Shown here: piece by piece, positions 19,101 to 27,996 of the stretch | Layout: every line of letters begins with the position of its first letter | Position numbering within the stretch: the first letter of the stretch is position 1 | Notes under the pieces: generated by a model | Databases searched by the model: none | What the model saw: the letters and a program-made list of their open reading frames with translations, nothing else | Told to the model about the DNA's origin: nothing | Position numbers and translations under genes: made by a program | Source: JAKOWB01 sp038363005 | GTDB taxonomy: Bacteria > Pseudomonadota > Alphaproteobacteria > Kiloniellales > JACOMY01 | Reading direction: 5' to 3' | Assembly (NCBI GenBank): GCA_038363005.1 | Contig: JBBQBI010000006.1 | Coordinates: forward strand, 124,001 to 188,000 | Length of the DNA stretch: 64,000 nucleotides

Positions 19101-19827
19101 GGCCGAGGTCGCTCTGCCCGTAGACACCAACCGCGCCGTCGCCGTCGGTGGAGACATGGCCATTGGCGATGATGCTGATGACACCGTTGAGCCCGGCGCC
19201 GTTGCTGTGGGCAAGGATGCCAATTGCGCCGCCCCCATGCGTGGTGACCGCGCTGCTGGTGACCATCACGGCGCCGCCCGCGCCGTCGCTGTTGGCGTAG
19301 AGGCCGATCGCGCCATCGCCCTGGGTGGTGATCGCGCCCTCGGCGTTGACCTTCACGACGCCGTTGGCGCCAGCGCCATCTGACTCGGCGAAGATACCGA
19401 AGACTCCGTTGCCCACAGTGCTGATGCTGCCGCTCGCCGTCGTGGTGATCGAGACGGTGCCGTCGGTGCTGCGCGCGAAAAGGCCCGCACCGGCCGTGCC
19501 GTTCGAAACGGCGGTTTGCGCCACCACGCCGCTGCTGAAGATCTGCAGGTTGCCGAAGGCGGCATTGCCGCCGCTGGCGACGAACTCGCTCGGCGTGCCG
19601 TCGCCCGGATGCTGGATGGTCAGGTCGCTGACCGTGTAGGTGATGCCGTCGGCGTCGTGGTAGCTGCTGGCCTCGTTGGCGGCATTACAGACCACGATCC
19701 CGCCCACCGGCGGTCCGCAATCGTCCGCGGCGCGCGCGCTGCCCGTGAAGCCCAGGCCCAGGAGCGCCAACGCGCCCACGACGAAGCAAGCCACAGCGAT
19801 AGTGTGACGGCGGATCGCGACGCGCAT
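16084..19827 (-). CDS. autotransporter (type Va) with repetitive passenger
   Basis: A 1247-residue secreted protein with a signal peptide at residues 1-33 (positive start, hydrophobic core, AARAAD-like cleavage region). The passenger, about residues 110-680, is made of 36 to 40-residue repeats. A longer form (ISTQGDGAIGIFA-SxGAGxNG type) alternates with a shorter one (QAVTTxGxGAxGI type), as expected for a right-handed beta-helix. After a linker rich in Pro and Ala (about 965-990) comes a beta-barrel domain of about 265 residues, beginning GAWLAGFGEG. The terminal residue is Trp, where Phe is usual. Likely an adhesin or surface structure. It is a single gene with its own upstream region, set inside the corrinoid locus. 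Confidence 0.9.
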   Translation of the reverse strand: MRVAIRRHTIAVACFVVGALALLGLGFTGSARAADDCGPPVGGIVVCNAANEASSYHDADGITYTVSDLTIQHPGDGTPSEFVASGGNAAFGNLQIFSSGVVAQTAVSNGTAGAGLFARSTDGTVSITTTASGSISTVGNGVFGIFAESDGAGANGVVKVNAEGAITTQGDGAIGLYANSDGAGGAVMVTSSAVTTHGGGAIGILAHSNGAGLNGVISIIANGHVSTDGDGAVGVYGQSDLGPIVIATQAVRTLGVGAVGIFASSGGAGVNGNLAVIATGAISTVGVGSLAVFASGGGTINVSTQAITTIGDGSLGIFTSSTGVGALGNIQVEAKGGISTQGVGAIGVYATTAGGITIETQAVETLAFGALGITAISTGAGVLGDVQVTAKGAVSTQGDGAGGILAQAAGGGVKVVAQDVSTDGDNAIAIFAAVTSPAPGSALTIGAADISTLGNGSMGVFATGSGHVSVTLDSVATAGLGAYGVNATATGDTGLLNVWVKGAVSTQDGGAIGISANNMGTDLTSATTVIVDGPVNTKGATAFGILAIGNGNTVKVESNAITTLGSGAQGIIAQNLGATPNSGVMVLAKGAIQTSGQNAHGIFATANGGAVSVEAQGAVLASGEHAIGVEASGNLMGAIVSVGDVQGGWTDGIGVVFGSATAGMASTLTVRAGGSVGALTDMAIFGSAGDDTVLLHGEAVGGLNFVNGDDTLHVFAGGRYVLRNFADSDGDGQRDTVGVASAAFGIGTDLLRIDSGGVLALGAAGPTDIGTLTGLETLENAGLITLADLETGGGSPGAGDRLYTQFNYDSFGGRLHLDARLDAGGPGAQLTDRFLVDGDASGVTLVTIQNDPGQGASTGTGNTAGISIVQVAGNAAADSFLLGAPTIAGAWQYDIVAFDPASSDAGEKDPMLAAGDFWDYRLQSSFFNGVYEYAALMQGANLLAQAALEAAMNRPAEPPVIAAPPQTAALGAGDLQEAIRPTAGDGVATGAWLAGFGEGLQVSPGEGVEFTQDNYGIQAGYDLFGWRGLFGGEDRLVLGVMGTIAQGKLDFSGSASTADLSLYGGGAYAAYADGGLRANLVAQLLTGSTDFKAPLPGVDSELDLTTLGLGAGLAWRFDFAQLFLQPGGELRYVHAWSEDFQDGGGADIGLDDSDSLVARGSVKAGMSFANVAPYLSLGVAHEFLGETGATASGLAFETSTQGTTFEVGGGVTAWALASNLTLTLDARYRFGDEVEGLSVTGGVKLSW
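17910..19500 (-). repeat. tandem repeats coding the autotransporter passenger
   Basis: The DNA coding residues about 110-640 of the autotransporter is an array of diverged units of roughly 110 to 120 bp. Two flavours alternate, giving a super-repeat of about 225 bp. Boundaries are approximate, read from the protein pattern. Such arrays expand and contract by recombination. Confidence 0.7.
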
Positions 19828-19985
19828 GGTGTCCCCCAGCTATGCGAACAGGCCTGTCGAGGCCGAGCCAGCAAGGGAGGTTACGCGACAAAGGGTTGTT
19901 TGTCTTGACCAAAGTACCCGCGCTACTAGGTGCTACCGGGCCCCACGGTGGCTGCCGTTGACCGGTGCCAACGAGAGGGCTGGAC

Positions 19986-20918
19986 CTACTCCAGCGGACG
20001 GGTGACCGCGAAGCCCTTCTTGGTCAGCTCGAAGGCGCCGTCGGCCACCGCGTAGCTCCAGGCGGCTGACTTCTTCATGCCGCCCAGCGGGTACATGTGG
20101 ACCTTGCGGATGCCGCAGTTGGGATCGGTCGCCTTGTAGCGGGCGAGGTCGCGCACCAGCTGGTCCGGCGCATTCACCACCAGCAGCTTGGCGACGTTCT
20201 TCGCCTGCTTGGTCAGCAGCCGCATGGAGTTGCCGATGCCGCAGGCCTTGGCGTGACCCAGCAGGGACTTCAGGGTCGCCAGCCCGGGCACGCCGATGTG
20301 GATCGGCAGCTTGTTGCCTGCGGCCTGGATCGCCTTGTCCCAGGCGATGATCGGCGCTGCCTCGAAGCAGAACTGCGTGGCGATGTAGAGCTGGGCGCCG
20401 GTGCGCGCCGCGAAGGCGTTCTTCCAGGCCAGCGCCTCGGCGATCAGCTTGTCGGAGATGTCGGGGCTGCCCTCCGGGTGGCCGGCGACGCCGATCGTCT
20501 TGATGCCGTGCTTGTCGAACAGGCCAGACTCCAGCAGCTGCATGGAGGACTCGTAGGGGCCCAGCGCCTGCGGCACCGCGCCGCCCAGCGCCACCACCTC
20601 GTCGATGCCGACCTCGCCCTGCAGGCGCACGAGGTAATCCTCGAAGGCGGCCTTGGAGGGGATCGAGCGCGCGGCGAAGTGCGGCGCCGGGCGGAGGCCC
20701 TCGGCCTTCAGGCGCTTCGACACCGCCACGGTATCGGCGAAGTCGCTGCCCGGCAGGAAGGTCACGGCGACCAGTGTGCCGGGGCGCAGCAGCGCGCGGT
20801 AATCGGCGATCTTCGCCGCCGAGCCGGGCGTGGTCTCGATGGTGAAGCCCTGCATGAAGTCGACGATCTGCCGGCTCTCGTCAGCGGCGGGCTGCAGGGT
20901 GGCGGCGGCGGTGGACAT
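19986..20918 (-). CDS. methylenetetrahydrofolate reductase (MTHFR) family protein
   Basis: A protein of about 310 residues with the MTHFR barrel pattern. The early acidic motif is FTIETTPGS, followed by LVAVTFLPGSDFADTV, ALGGAVPQ and GVAGHPEGSPDI, then a distal QFCFEAAPIIAWD segment. It is probably an FAD enzyme that interconverts methyl-THF and methylene-THF, or a variant specific to this pathway. It follows the gene at 20924 with TAATG overlap. AGGAG lies only 2 bases from the first ATG (20924) but 8 from the second (20918), so the second is preferred. As the last gene of the corrinoid operon it could oxidise the methyl-THF made there (inference). Confidence 0.85.
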   Translation of the reverse strand: MSTAAATLQPAADESRQIVDFMQGFTIETTPGSAAKIADYRALLRPGTLVAVTFLPGSDFADTVAVSKRLKAEGLRPAPHFAARSIPSKAAFEDYLVRLQGEVGIDEVVALGGAVPQALGPYESSMQLLESGLFDKHGIKTIGVAGHPEGSPDISDKLIAEALAWKNAFAARTGAQLYIATQFCFEAAPIIAWDKAIQAAGNKLPIHIGVPGLATLKSLLGHAKACGIGNSMRLLTKQAKNVAKLLVVNAPDQLVRDLARYKATDPNCGIRKVHMYPLGGMKKSAAWSYAVADGAFELTKKGFAVTRPLE

Positions 20919-20923
20919 CGGCA

Positions 20924-21232
20924 TTACTCCTGGGGCGGGTTCTGGCCGCCGTTCATCACCAGCGCGGTCAGGCGCTCGTCGGGATAGTCCTGTTCCAGCT
21001 TGGCGGCGGCGGCTGTCGCCTCAGCGTCCAGATCGTCGCCGACTGCGACGGGGTCGGCGCGACGCCACTCGGCCAAATAGGAGTCGGTGTCGCGCAGCTT
21101 GGCCCGCATGGCGGCGCGGTCGATCGCCTTCTCGAAGCGCTCGGTGAGCTGCCGTTTCGCGGTAGTGCGGCCTTGCCGGACGATCACCTGGGCCGGGATG
21201 TCGCGCCAGTAGACGACGATGAGCTGGGGCAT
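20924..21232 (-). CDS. PF13769-type 'virulence factor' family protein (102 aa)
   Basis: A small cytoplasmic protein with the family start MPQLIVVYWRDIPAQVIVRQ, then a charged helical middle and the tail RLTALVMNGGQNPPQE. The family name is historical; no biochemical function is established that I know of. The ATG at 21232 is used because the open frame further upstream is translated repeat DNA. It is followed by the MTHFR-like gene with a TAATG junction. In this locus it travels with DUF1638 and a corrinoid protein, which suggests a role in methyl transfer rather than virulence (inference). Confidence 0.8.
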   Translation of the reverse strand: MPQLIVVYWRDIPAQVIVRQGRTTAKRQLTERFEKAIDRAAMRAKLRDTDSYLAEWRRADPVAVGDDLDAEATAAAAKLEQDYPDERLTALVMNGGQNPPQE

Positions 21233-21255
21233 TTTTCTCTCCGTTAATGCTCGTT

Positions 21256-21373
21256 TGTCATCCCGGCCGCAGCGAAGCGGAGAGCCGGGATCCAGGGCCA
21301 CGAGGCGCAGACGCCGAGGCCAGTCCCCTGGGTCCCGGCTCTGCGTCGCTGCGCGCCCGGGCCGGGATGACAC
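21256..21373. repeat. palindromic repeat, family B
   Basis: TGTCATCCCGG at one end and CCGGGATGACA at the other, with an inner GTCCCCTGGG arm. It lies inside the corrinoid operon, between the DUF1638 gene and the 102-residue gene, so it would be transcribed as a large hairpin in the operon mRNA. Confidence 0.88.
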
Positions 21374-21984
21374 AAGATCATGTCGACGCGACTGCCAGGA
21401 ACGTCGCCAGCTCCCCGTATCCCGTCTTCACCCGCTTGTAGGCCAACCCCAGCGCCGCCGCGGCCTTTTCCGCCGCGGCGTCGAGCGCCGCGTCGTCGGT
21501 CTGCGCCAGGTAGGTCAGGCTGCTGTAGTGGCCGAAGTAGGCCTCCAGCAGCTCGGGATGCTTGGCGATGCCGAGGTCCTGCAGGATCAGGCGGTCGAAG
21601 TGCCGCGCCAGGTAGTCGGTCAGGTAGAAGCTGGTCGGGTCGCGCTCGAACTCGGCATTGAACGCGGCGACGCCGCTAAAGAACGCATAGCAGTGGTCGC
21701 CGCCGATCCGCGTCGCCCCCTCCTCGGCCAGCACCTGGTCGAGCAGGCCGCCGGTGCCGCAGTCGCCATAGGCCACCAGCACGCGCTCATAGCCCTCGGC
21801 CTTGCCGGCGCGGATCTTGCTGCGCACGCCCGGCGCGATCTTCTGCGGCGTGTTGTGCCAGCCGGCCGGCAGGCAGGTCAGCGTCATCTGCTGCCAGCCG
21901 TTCAAGCGGATCAGTTCCACCAGCTCGCGGGCCAGCGCGCCGCAGGCAATCACCAGCGTGCGCGGCGGCGCCGCGCGCGGGCTG

Positions 21985-22683
<699 letters not shown>

Positions 22684-22990
22684 GTTGGGGTCCGATAGGG
22701 CAAGTGTTTCGGGCCGGGAACCGGCGCGCGGCCAAGCCCCCGTAACGGCTCGGATAGTGGCGCGCGGCCCCGGGCTTGAAGCGTTCTTTGACGACGCTGG
22801 CTAGCACAATTGCGACGCGATGCCTGCCATGCGACGACTGGACCGCGGCGGTGGCGCACCCAGCCGCCCGGCTAACCTGGCGGAAACCCATGGCAGTCGG
22901 CAGGCCGCTCCCCTAGTATTGCGATGGACTTCGCCGCGTCGTCCGCCGCCCTTGGGGGCGCTGGAACGGGCGGCTTCTTGGGGGATCGGG
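22684..22990. other. 307-bp divergent intergenic region
   Basis: It separates the corrinoid operon (minus) from the PAS-protein gene (plus) and must hold the promoters of both. No strong palindrome, terminator or RNA motif was found, and no cobalamin riboswitch was recognised. An in-frame ATG at 22820 could extend the PAS protein, but the extra sequence is low-complexity and basic. Confidence 0.5.
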
Positions 22991-24775
22991 ATGCCGGCGT
23001 CTCGGTCGGACAGCGGCGAACTGGACCTGCGGCACGGCGCCATCGAGCGCGGTGCGTCGCGGGCACGCCGTGCCGTCGACCGCCGTGTGGTGATGATCGC
23101 CCTGCTGATGCTGCTGGTCGCCGCCGCCGGCATCGGCGTGTGGATGCAGTCGACCTGGCGGGCCATGCGCACCGAGCTACAGGAGCGCATGCTGACCGCG
23201 CTGGCCGAGGCCGCGGCACCCATCGGCCTGCTGTTCAGCGAGGTCGAGCGCTCGCTCGGCGACCTGGCGACCAAGCGCAGCCTCTCCGCCGGCACCGGCG
23301 GGGTGTGGCTGCTGATGCCGAACGGCCGCGGCGCCCTGCTGGACCAGGCCGGCCGGCCGATCGAAAAGGTCGAGGACCTGGTGCTGCCGCCGGCCGCGGA
23401 GCTGCTGCAGCTAATCAAGCACGCCCGCGAGAGCGGCCAGCCGCAGGTCTCGCTGCCCTTCCAGGTCGGCTATGACTGGTACGCCACGGCGCTGCGGCCG
23501 CACGGCGCCGACCCGCGCTACAGCGCCGCCATCACTTTCTCGATCAACGCCATGCTGACCTCGTGGCAGGGTCAGAACCTGCCGACCGAGGCCTCCTTCG
23601 CACTCTTGACGCAGGACGGCCGGGTCTGGCTGCGCCAGCCGTTCGCCGCCGCGCTGGTCGGCGCCGACGCCAGCCACGGCCCGCTGTTCCGCGCCATGCG
23701 CGAGGCCAACACCGGCACCGGCATCGCCGCCATCACGCAGACCGGCGAGGAGGCCGGCGACCGCATGGTGGCCTGGCGCACGCTCGACCTCTTCGGGCTG
23801 GCCATCGCGGCCGGCCAGGACATGGACAACGTCACGCTGCTGTGGCGCCAGCGCTACCTGTGGCTCTTCATCAGCGCCGGCCTGGTGGCGCTGGGCGCGG
23901 TCGGCGCCGTGCTGCTGTTCGGCCGCGCCCTGGCACGCGAGGCCGCGCTGCGCGAGGCCGCCATGCTGCAGGTCGAGGTCAGCGAGGAGCGCTTCAGAGA
24001 CATCGCCGACGCGGCCTCGGACTGGTTCTGGGAAAGCGACGAGGAGGGCCGCTTCGCCTACATCTCCGACCGGGTGCGCGACGCCTCGGGCCTCGATCCC
24101 ACCTGGTTCAAGGGACGCAGCTTCGCCGAGCTGATCGACCTGGAGCACGACCCGGAACATGCCGAGCTGTTCCTGGCCGACCTGGAGGAGCGACGGCCCT
24201 TCCGCGAGTACATCTTCCGCATGGACCTGGGGCGCGGCCGCTTCCGCTGGATCAAGACCTCAGGCAAGCCGCTGTTCGACTTCGACGAGGTCTTCCTGGG
24301 CTATCGCGGCACCGCCAGCGACATCACCCTGGCGCGCGAGGCGGAAAGCCGTGCCGCCGCCGCGCAGCTGCGCCTGCTGCGCGCCATCGAGAGCGTCAGC
24401 GAGGCCTTCGCGCTGTTCAACAAAAACGACCGCCTGATCATGTGCAACGAGCGCTTCCGCGCCCTGCACCTGCCCGGCGAGGAGGCCAAGATCCAGCCCG
24501 GCATGACCTACGAGGAATTCCTCAACCTCATTGGCCGCAACGGCCAGGTCAGCCTGGACGGCCTGTCGCTGGAGGCCTGGGTGGCGCGCCGCCTGCGCCT
24601 GCGCACCCTGGGCGAATCGGCCGAACAACGCATGGCCGACGGCAACTGGTACAGCGTGGTCGACCACCGCACGCCAGAGGGCGACTGCATCGCCGTGTTC
24701 ACCGACATCACCCACTTCAAGGCCCGCGAGGCGCAGCTGATCACCCTGGCCGGGCGGAAGAACGAGGCGAGCTAG
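22991..24775 (+). CDS. membrane PAS-domain receptor protein without output domain
   Basis: A 594-residue protein. A hydrophobic helix at about 38-58 and another at about 293-315 bracket a periplasmic sensor of roughly 235 residues. Two cytoplasmic PAS domains follow: the first about 335-460, ending GYRGTASDITLARE; the second about 470-590, with ESVSEAFALFNKNDRL and ending FTDITHFKARE. It stops about 12 residues after the second PAS domain. Histidine kinase, GGDEF and EAL domains are all absent, although proteins of this layout normally carry one. ATG 22991 with a preceding GGGGGA is chosen as the start. It is divergent from the corrinoid operon and may sense its substrate (inference). Confidence 0.8.
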   Translation: MPASRSDSGELDLRHGAIERGASRARRAVDRRVVMIALLMLLVAAAGIGVWMQSTWRAMRTELQERMLTALAEAAAPIGLLFSEVERSLGDLATKRSLSAGTGGVWLLMPNGRGALLDQAGRPIEKVEDLVLPPAAELLQLIKHARESGQPQVSLPFQVGYDWYATALRPHGADPRYSAAITFSINAMLTSWQGQNLPTEASFALLTQDGRVWLRQPFAAALVGADASHGPLFRAMREANTGTGIAAITQTGEEAGDRMVAWRTLDLFGLAIAAGQDMDNVTLLWRQRYLWLFISAGLVALGAVGAVLLFGRALAREAALREAAMLQVEVSEERFRDIADAASDWFWESDEEGRFAYISDRVRDASGLDPTWFKGRSFAELIDLEHDPEHAELFLADLEERRPFREYIFRMDLGRGRFRWIKTSGKPLFDFDEVFLGYRGTASDITLAREAESRAAAAQLRLLRAIESVSEAFALFNKNDRLIMCNERFRALHLPGEEAKIQPGMTYEEFLNLIGRNGQVSLDGLSLEAWVARRLRLRTLGESAEQRMADGNWYSVVDHRTPEGDCIAVFTDITHFKAREAQLITLAGRKNEAS

Positions 24776-24942
24776 GCACGGCACTTCTCTCCTGTGCCAG
24801 CCAGCCTTCGTAGAGGCCTGGGCCGCTGCAAGGCACAGCTTCGGCCCGCCGCAAGCTTTCCCGGCCGCCCCTGCGACCGCCCTTCCCTTCCGCCCCCGCA
24901 GGGTTTCTGCTATGCGGGCTGCCCCTGATGGTGGATGAACCG

Positions 24943-26814
24943 ATGCAGACTGCGACCGCCCTGACGCGGAACCACGTTGAGCGCACGCGGCTGGAGAGCG
25001 CCGTGGTGCGCTTCGCCGGCGACTCGGGCGACGGCATGCAGCTGACCGGCGGGCAGTTCACCCTGGCCACGGCGCTGGCCGGCAACGACCTGGCGACCTT
25101 TCCCGACTTCCCGGCTGAGATCCGCGCGCCGATCGGCACCACCTTTGGCGTCTCCGCCTTCCAGATCAATTTCGGCGCCCGCGAGATCAAGACCGCCGGC
25201 GACCTGGTCGACGTGCTGGTGGCGATGAACCCGGCCGCCCTCAAGGTCACCTTGAAGGACGTCAAGCCGGGCGGCCTGCTGATCGTCGACAGCGGCGCCT
25301 TCAGCGAGAAGAACCTGACCAAGGCGGGCTATGCCGCCAATCCGCTGACCGATGGCAGCCTGGAGGGCTTCCGCCTGCTCGAGGTCGACATGTCGGCGCA
25401 GACCATGGAGGCGGTGAAGCCCTCTGGCCTGGGCAAGAAGGACGCGCTGCGCTGCAAGAACATGTGGGCGCTGGGGCTGATCGACTGGATGTTCGACCGC
25501 CAGCGCCAGCCCACGGTCGACTACCTGACCCGCCGCTTCGGGCAGGAGCCGGCGATCCTGCAGGCCAACCTGGCGGCGCTGGCCGCCGGCCATGCCTTCG
25601 GCGAGACCGCCGAGCTGGGCGGCGACCACCTGGCCTATACGGTGCCCAAGGCGGCCATCGGCCCCGGGCTCTACCGAAACGTCACCGGCACCGAGGCGCT
25701 GGCCTGGGGCCTGGTGCTGGGCGGCCAGCTGGCCGGGCTGCCGCTGTGGTTCTGCGGCTATCCCATCACCCCGGCCTCGGCGCTGCTGCACACCCTGGCC
25801 AACCTGCGCAACTTCGCGGTCGCCACCTTCCAGGCGGAGGACGAGATCGCCGCCATCGGCGCCGCCATTGGCGCCTCCTATGCAGGGTCGCTCGGCGTCA
25901 CCTCCTCCTCCGGCCCCGGCCTGGCGCTGAAGACCGAGGCCATCGGCCTGGCCATCGCCTGCGAGCTGCCGCTGGTGATCGTCAACTCGCAGCGCGGCGG
26001 CCCCTCGACCGGCCTGCCGACCAAGACCGAACAATCCGACCTCTACCAGGCGGTCTGGGGCCGCAACGCCGACGCGCCGCTGGCGGTGATCGCCTCGCGC
26101 TCGCCCGGCGACTGCTTCGACTGCGCGGTCGAGGCGGTCAGGATCGCCACGCGCTACATGACCCCGGTGATCCTGCTGACCGACGGCTACCTGGCCAATG
26201 CCAGCGAGCCCTGGAAGATCCCCAAGGTCGCCGACTACGCCCCCTTCCCGGTGCAGTTCCGCCAGGACCCCGAAGGGTTCCAGCCCTACCTGCGGGACCC
26301 CGAGACCCTGGCGCGCACCTGGGCCAAGCCGGGCACGCCGGGCCTGGAGCACCGTATCGGCGGCATCGAGCGCGACTACGACAGCGGCAACATCTCCTAC
26401 GACGCCGACAACCATCACCGCATGACCAAGACACGGGCAGCCAAGATCGACGGCATCGCCCGCGAGCTGCCGCCGCAGAGGGTCGAACAGGGGCCGGAGA
26501 GCGGCGAGATCGCCGTGGTCGGCTGGGGCTCCACCTACGGGCCGATCAGCCGCGCGGTCGGCAACCTGCTGGAGCAGGGACATAGCGTGGCGCACATCCA
26601 CCTGCGCCACATCTGGCCGCTGCCGGCCAACCTGGGCGCGCTGCTGCAGGGCTATCGTCGCATCCTGGTGCCGGAGATGAACAACGGCCAGCTGGTCACG
26701 CTGCTGCGCGCGCAGTACCTGGTGCCGGCCGAGGCGCTGACCAAGATCGCCGGCCGCCCCTTCCGCATCACCGAGATCGAGGACGCCATTCTGGCGCTGG
26801 AGTCCGCCAAGTGA
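24943..26814 (+). CDS. korA: 2-oxoacid:ferredoxin oxidoreductase, fused gamma-alpha subunit (KorA-like)
   Basis: A 623-residue subunit with the gamma domain at the N-terminus (VVRFAGDSGDGMQLTGGQF at about 20-38) and the alpha domain after about residue 200 (WFCGYPITPASALLHTLAN; FQAEDEIAAIGAAIGASYAG; TSSSGPGLALKTEAIGLA). With the beta subunit it would oxidatively decarboxylate a 2-oxoacid, probably 2-oxoglutarate, to the acyl-CoA and reduce ferredoxin. An upstream ATG at 24928 is also possible. It overlaps the next gene by 4 bases (GTGA). As a source of low-potential electrons it could serve the corrinoid activator in this locus (inference). Confidence 0.92.
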   Translation: MQTATALTRNHVERTRLESAVVRFAGDSGDGMQLTGGQFTLATALAGNDLATFPDFPAEIRAPIGTTFGVSAFQINFGAREIKTAGDLVDVLVAMNPAALKVTLKDVKPGGLLIVDSGAFSEKNLTKAGYAANPLTDGSLEGFRLLEVDMSAQTMEAVKPSGLGKKDALRCKNMWALGLIDWMFDRQRQPTVDYLTRRFGQEPAILQANLAALAAGHAFGETAELGGDHLAYTVPKAAIGPGLYRNVTGTEALAWGLVLGGQLAGLPLWFCGYPITPASALLHTLANLRNFAVATFQAEDEIAAIGAAIGASYAGSLGVTSSSGPGLALKTEAIGLAIACELPLVIVNSQRGGPSTGLPTKTEQSDLYQAVWGRNADAPLAVIASRSPGDCFDCAVEAVRIATRYMTPVILLTDGYLANASEPWKIPKVADYAPFPVQFRQDPEGFQPYLRDPETLARTWAKPGTPGLEHRIGGIERDYDSGNISYDADNHHRMTKTRAAKIDGIARELPPQRVEQGPESGEIAVVGWGSTYGPISRAVGNLLEQGHSVAHIHLRHIWPLPANLGALLQGYRRILVPEMNNGQLVTLLRAQYLVPAEALTKIAGRPFRITEIEDAILALESAK

Positions 26815-27827
26815 ACGTGCAGAGCCCCATCGCCCGCCAGCCCAAGGACTATGCCTCGGACCAGGAGGTACGCTGGTGCCCCGGCTGCGGCGACTACGCC
26901 ATCCTGAAGGCGGTGCAGAAGACGCTGGCCGACCTCCAGGCCGACCCGGCGCAGACGGTCTTCATCTCCGGCATCGGCTGCGCCGCGCGCTTCCCCTACT
27001 ACCTCTCGACCTATGGCTTTCACACCATCCACGGCCGCGCGCCGGCGGTGGCGACCGGCGTGAAGCTGGCCAACCCGCAGCTCGACGTCTGGGTGGTGGG
27101 CGGTGACGGCGACATGCTGTCGATCGGCGGCAACCACCTGCTGCACGCCTTGCGGCGCAACGTCGACCTGCAGATCCTGCTGTTCAACAACGAGATCTAT
27201 GGCCTGACCAAGGGGCAGTACTCGCCGACCAGCCGGGTCGGCACCAAGTCGCCCTCGACGCCGGCCGGCTCGGTCGACCTGCCGGTCTCCGCCCTGGCCT
27301 TCGCGCTGGGCTGCGGCGCGCGCTTCATCGCGCGTTCCTTCGACACGGCGCCGAAGCACCTGCCGGAGATGCTGAAGCGCGCCCACGCGCACCGTGGCGC
27401 CGCGCTGGTCGAGATCCTGCAGAACTGCATCGTCTATAACGACGACGCCTTCGAGCACATCCTCGACCGCGCCCACGCCGCCGAGCGCCAGCTCTTCGTC
27501 GAGCACGGCAAGCCGCTGCTTTTCGCCGGTGGCAAGAAGGGGCTGCGTCTCAAGCCCGGCACGCTGTCGCTGGAGGTGGTGACCCTGGGCGAGGACGGCA
27601 TCGGCGAAGCCGACATCCTGCTGCACGACGAGACCGACCGCGCCCTGGCCGGCCTGCTGGCGGCGCTCGACGCCCCGGCCTTCCCGGTCGCCTTCGGCGT
27701 GCTCTACAGCGTCGAGGGCCCGACCTACGAGGCCGCGGTGGCGCAGCAGGGCGAAGTTGCCCATGGCAAGGGCCCGGCCGACCTGCAGGCGCTGCTGGGC
27801 CGTGGGCCGACCTGGCTGGTGGAATAG
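26811..27827 (+). CDS. korB: 2-oxoacid:ferredoxin oxidoreductase beta subunit (KorB-like)
   Basis: A 338-residue subunit starting at a GTG that overlaps the korA stop. Cys23, Cys26 (WCPGCGDY) and Cys57 (GIGCAAR), with a later Cys in LQNCIVYND, fit the single 4Fe-4S cluster of this family. The thiamine diphosphate motif begins GDGDMLSIGGNHLLHA and ends NNEIYGLTKGQYSPTS. The TSRVGTKSPSTPAGS segment suits a two-subunit Kor. Repeat DNA separates it from the MttB-like gene 169 bases downstream, so they may not share a transcript. Confidence 0.93.
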   Translation: MNVQSPIARQPKDYASDQEVRWCPGCGDYAILKAVQKTLADLQADPAQTVFISGIGCAARFPYYLSTYGFHTIHGRAPAVATGVKLANPQLDVWVVGGDGDMLSIGGNHLLHALRRNVDLQILLFNNEIYGLTKGQYSPTSRVGTKSPSTPAGSVDLPVSALAFALGCGARFIARSFDTAPKHLPEMLKRAHAHRGAALVEILQNCIVYNDDAFEHILDRAHAAERQLFVEHGKPLLFAGGKKGLRLKPGTLSLEVVTLGEDGIGEADILLHDETDRALAGLLAALDAPAFPVAFGVLYSVEGPTYEAAVAQQGEVAHGKGPADLQALLGRGPTWLVE

Positions 27828-27850
27828 CCGCCCGGTCGCACCGACCGACG

Positions 27851-27886
27851 CCCTCACCCCAACCCCTCTCCCCGAGGGAGAGGGGC
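27851..27886. repeat. palindromic repeat, family A (short)
   Basis: CCCTCACCCC followed by the hairpin CCCCTCTCCCCGAGGGAGAGGGG, just after the korB stop. It may act as a transcript end or stabiliser between korB and the MttB-like gene. Confidence 0.75.
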
Positions 27887-27996
27887 TTTCGGCCACGCCG
27901 CGTTCTGTCCCCACCGCGTCGCTAGTCCGACAGAGGGGCCCTGGCGGCGGGACGACACTCCGGCCGAAAACACCGTCCTGCCAGAGGATTCCGGCC

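Noticed and set aside
16900..19383. 827-residue plus-strand open frame opposite the autotransporter
   Set aside because: Its apparent repeats only mirror the autotransporter repeats; composition is abnormal and it lacks a signal or domain.
17910..19500. CRISPR-like array
   Set aside because: The repeats are in frame, diverged and protein-coding (autotransporter passenger), without unique spacers.
21233..21373. N-terminal extension of the 102-residue PF13769-type protein
   Set aside because: The extension is translated from a family B repeat; the known family start is the ATG at 21232.
22684..22990. Cobalamin riboswitch before the corrinoid operon
   Set aside because: No B12-box-like core or matching paired elements could be recognised.
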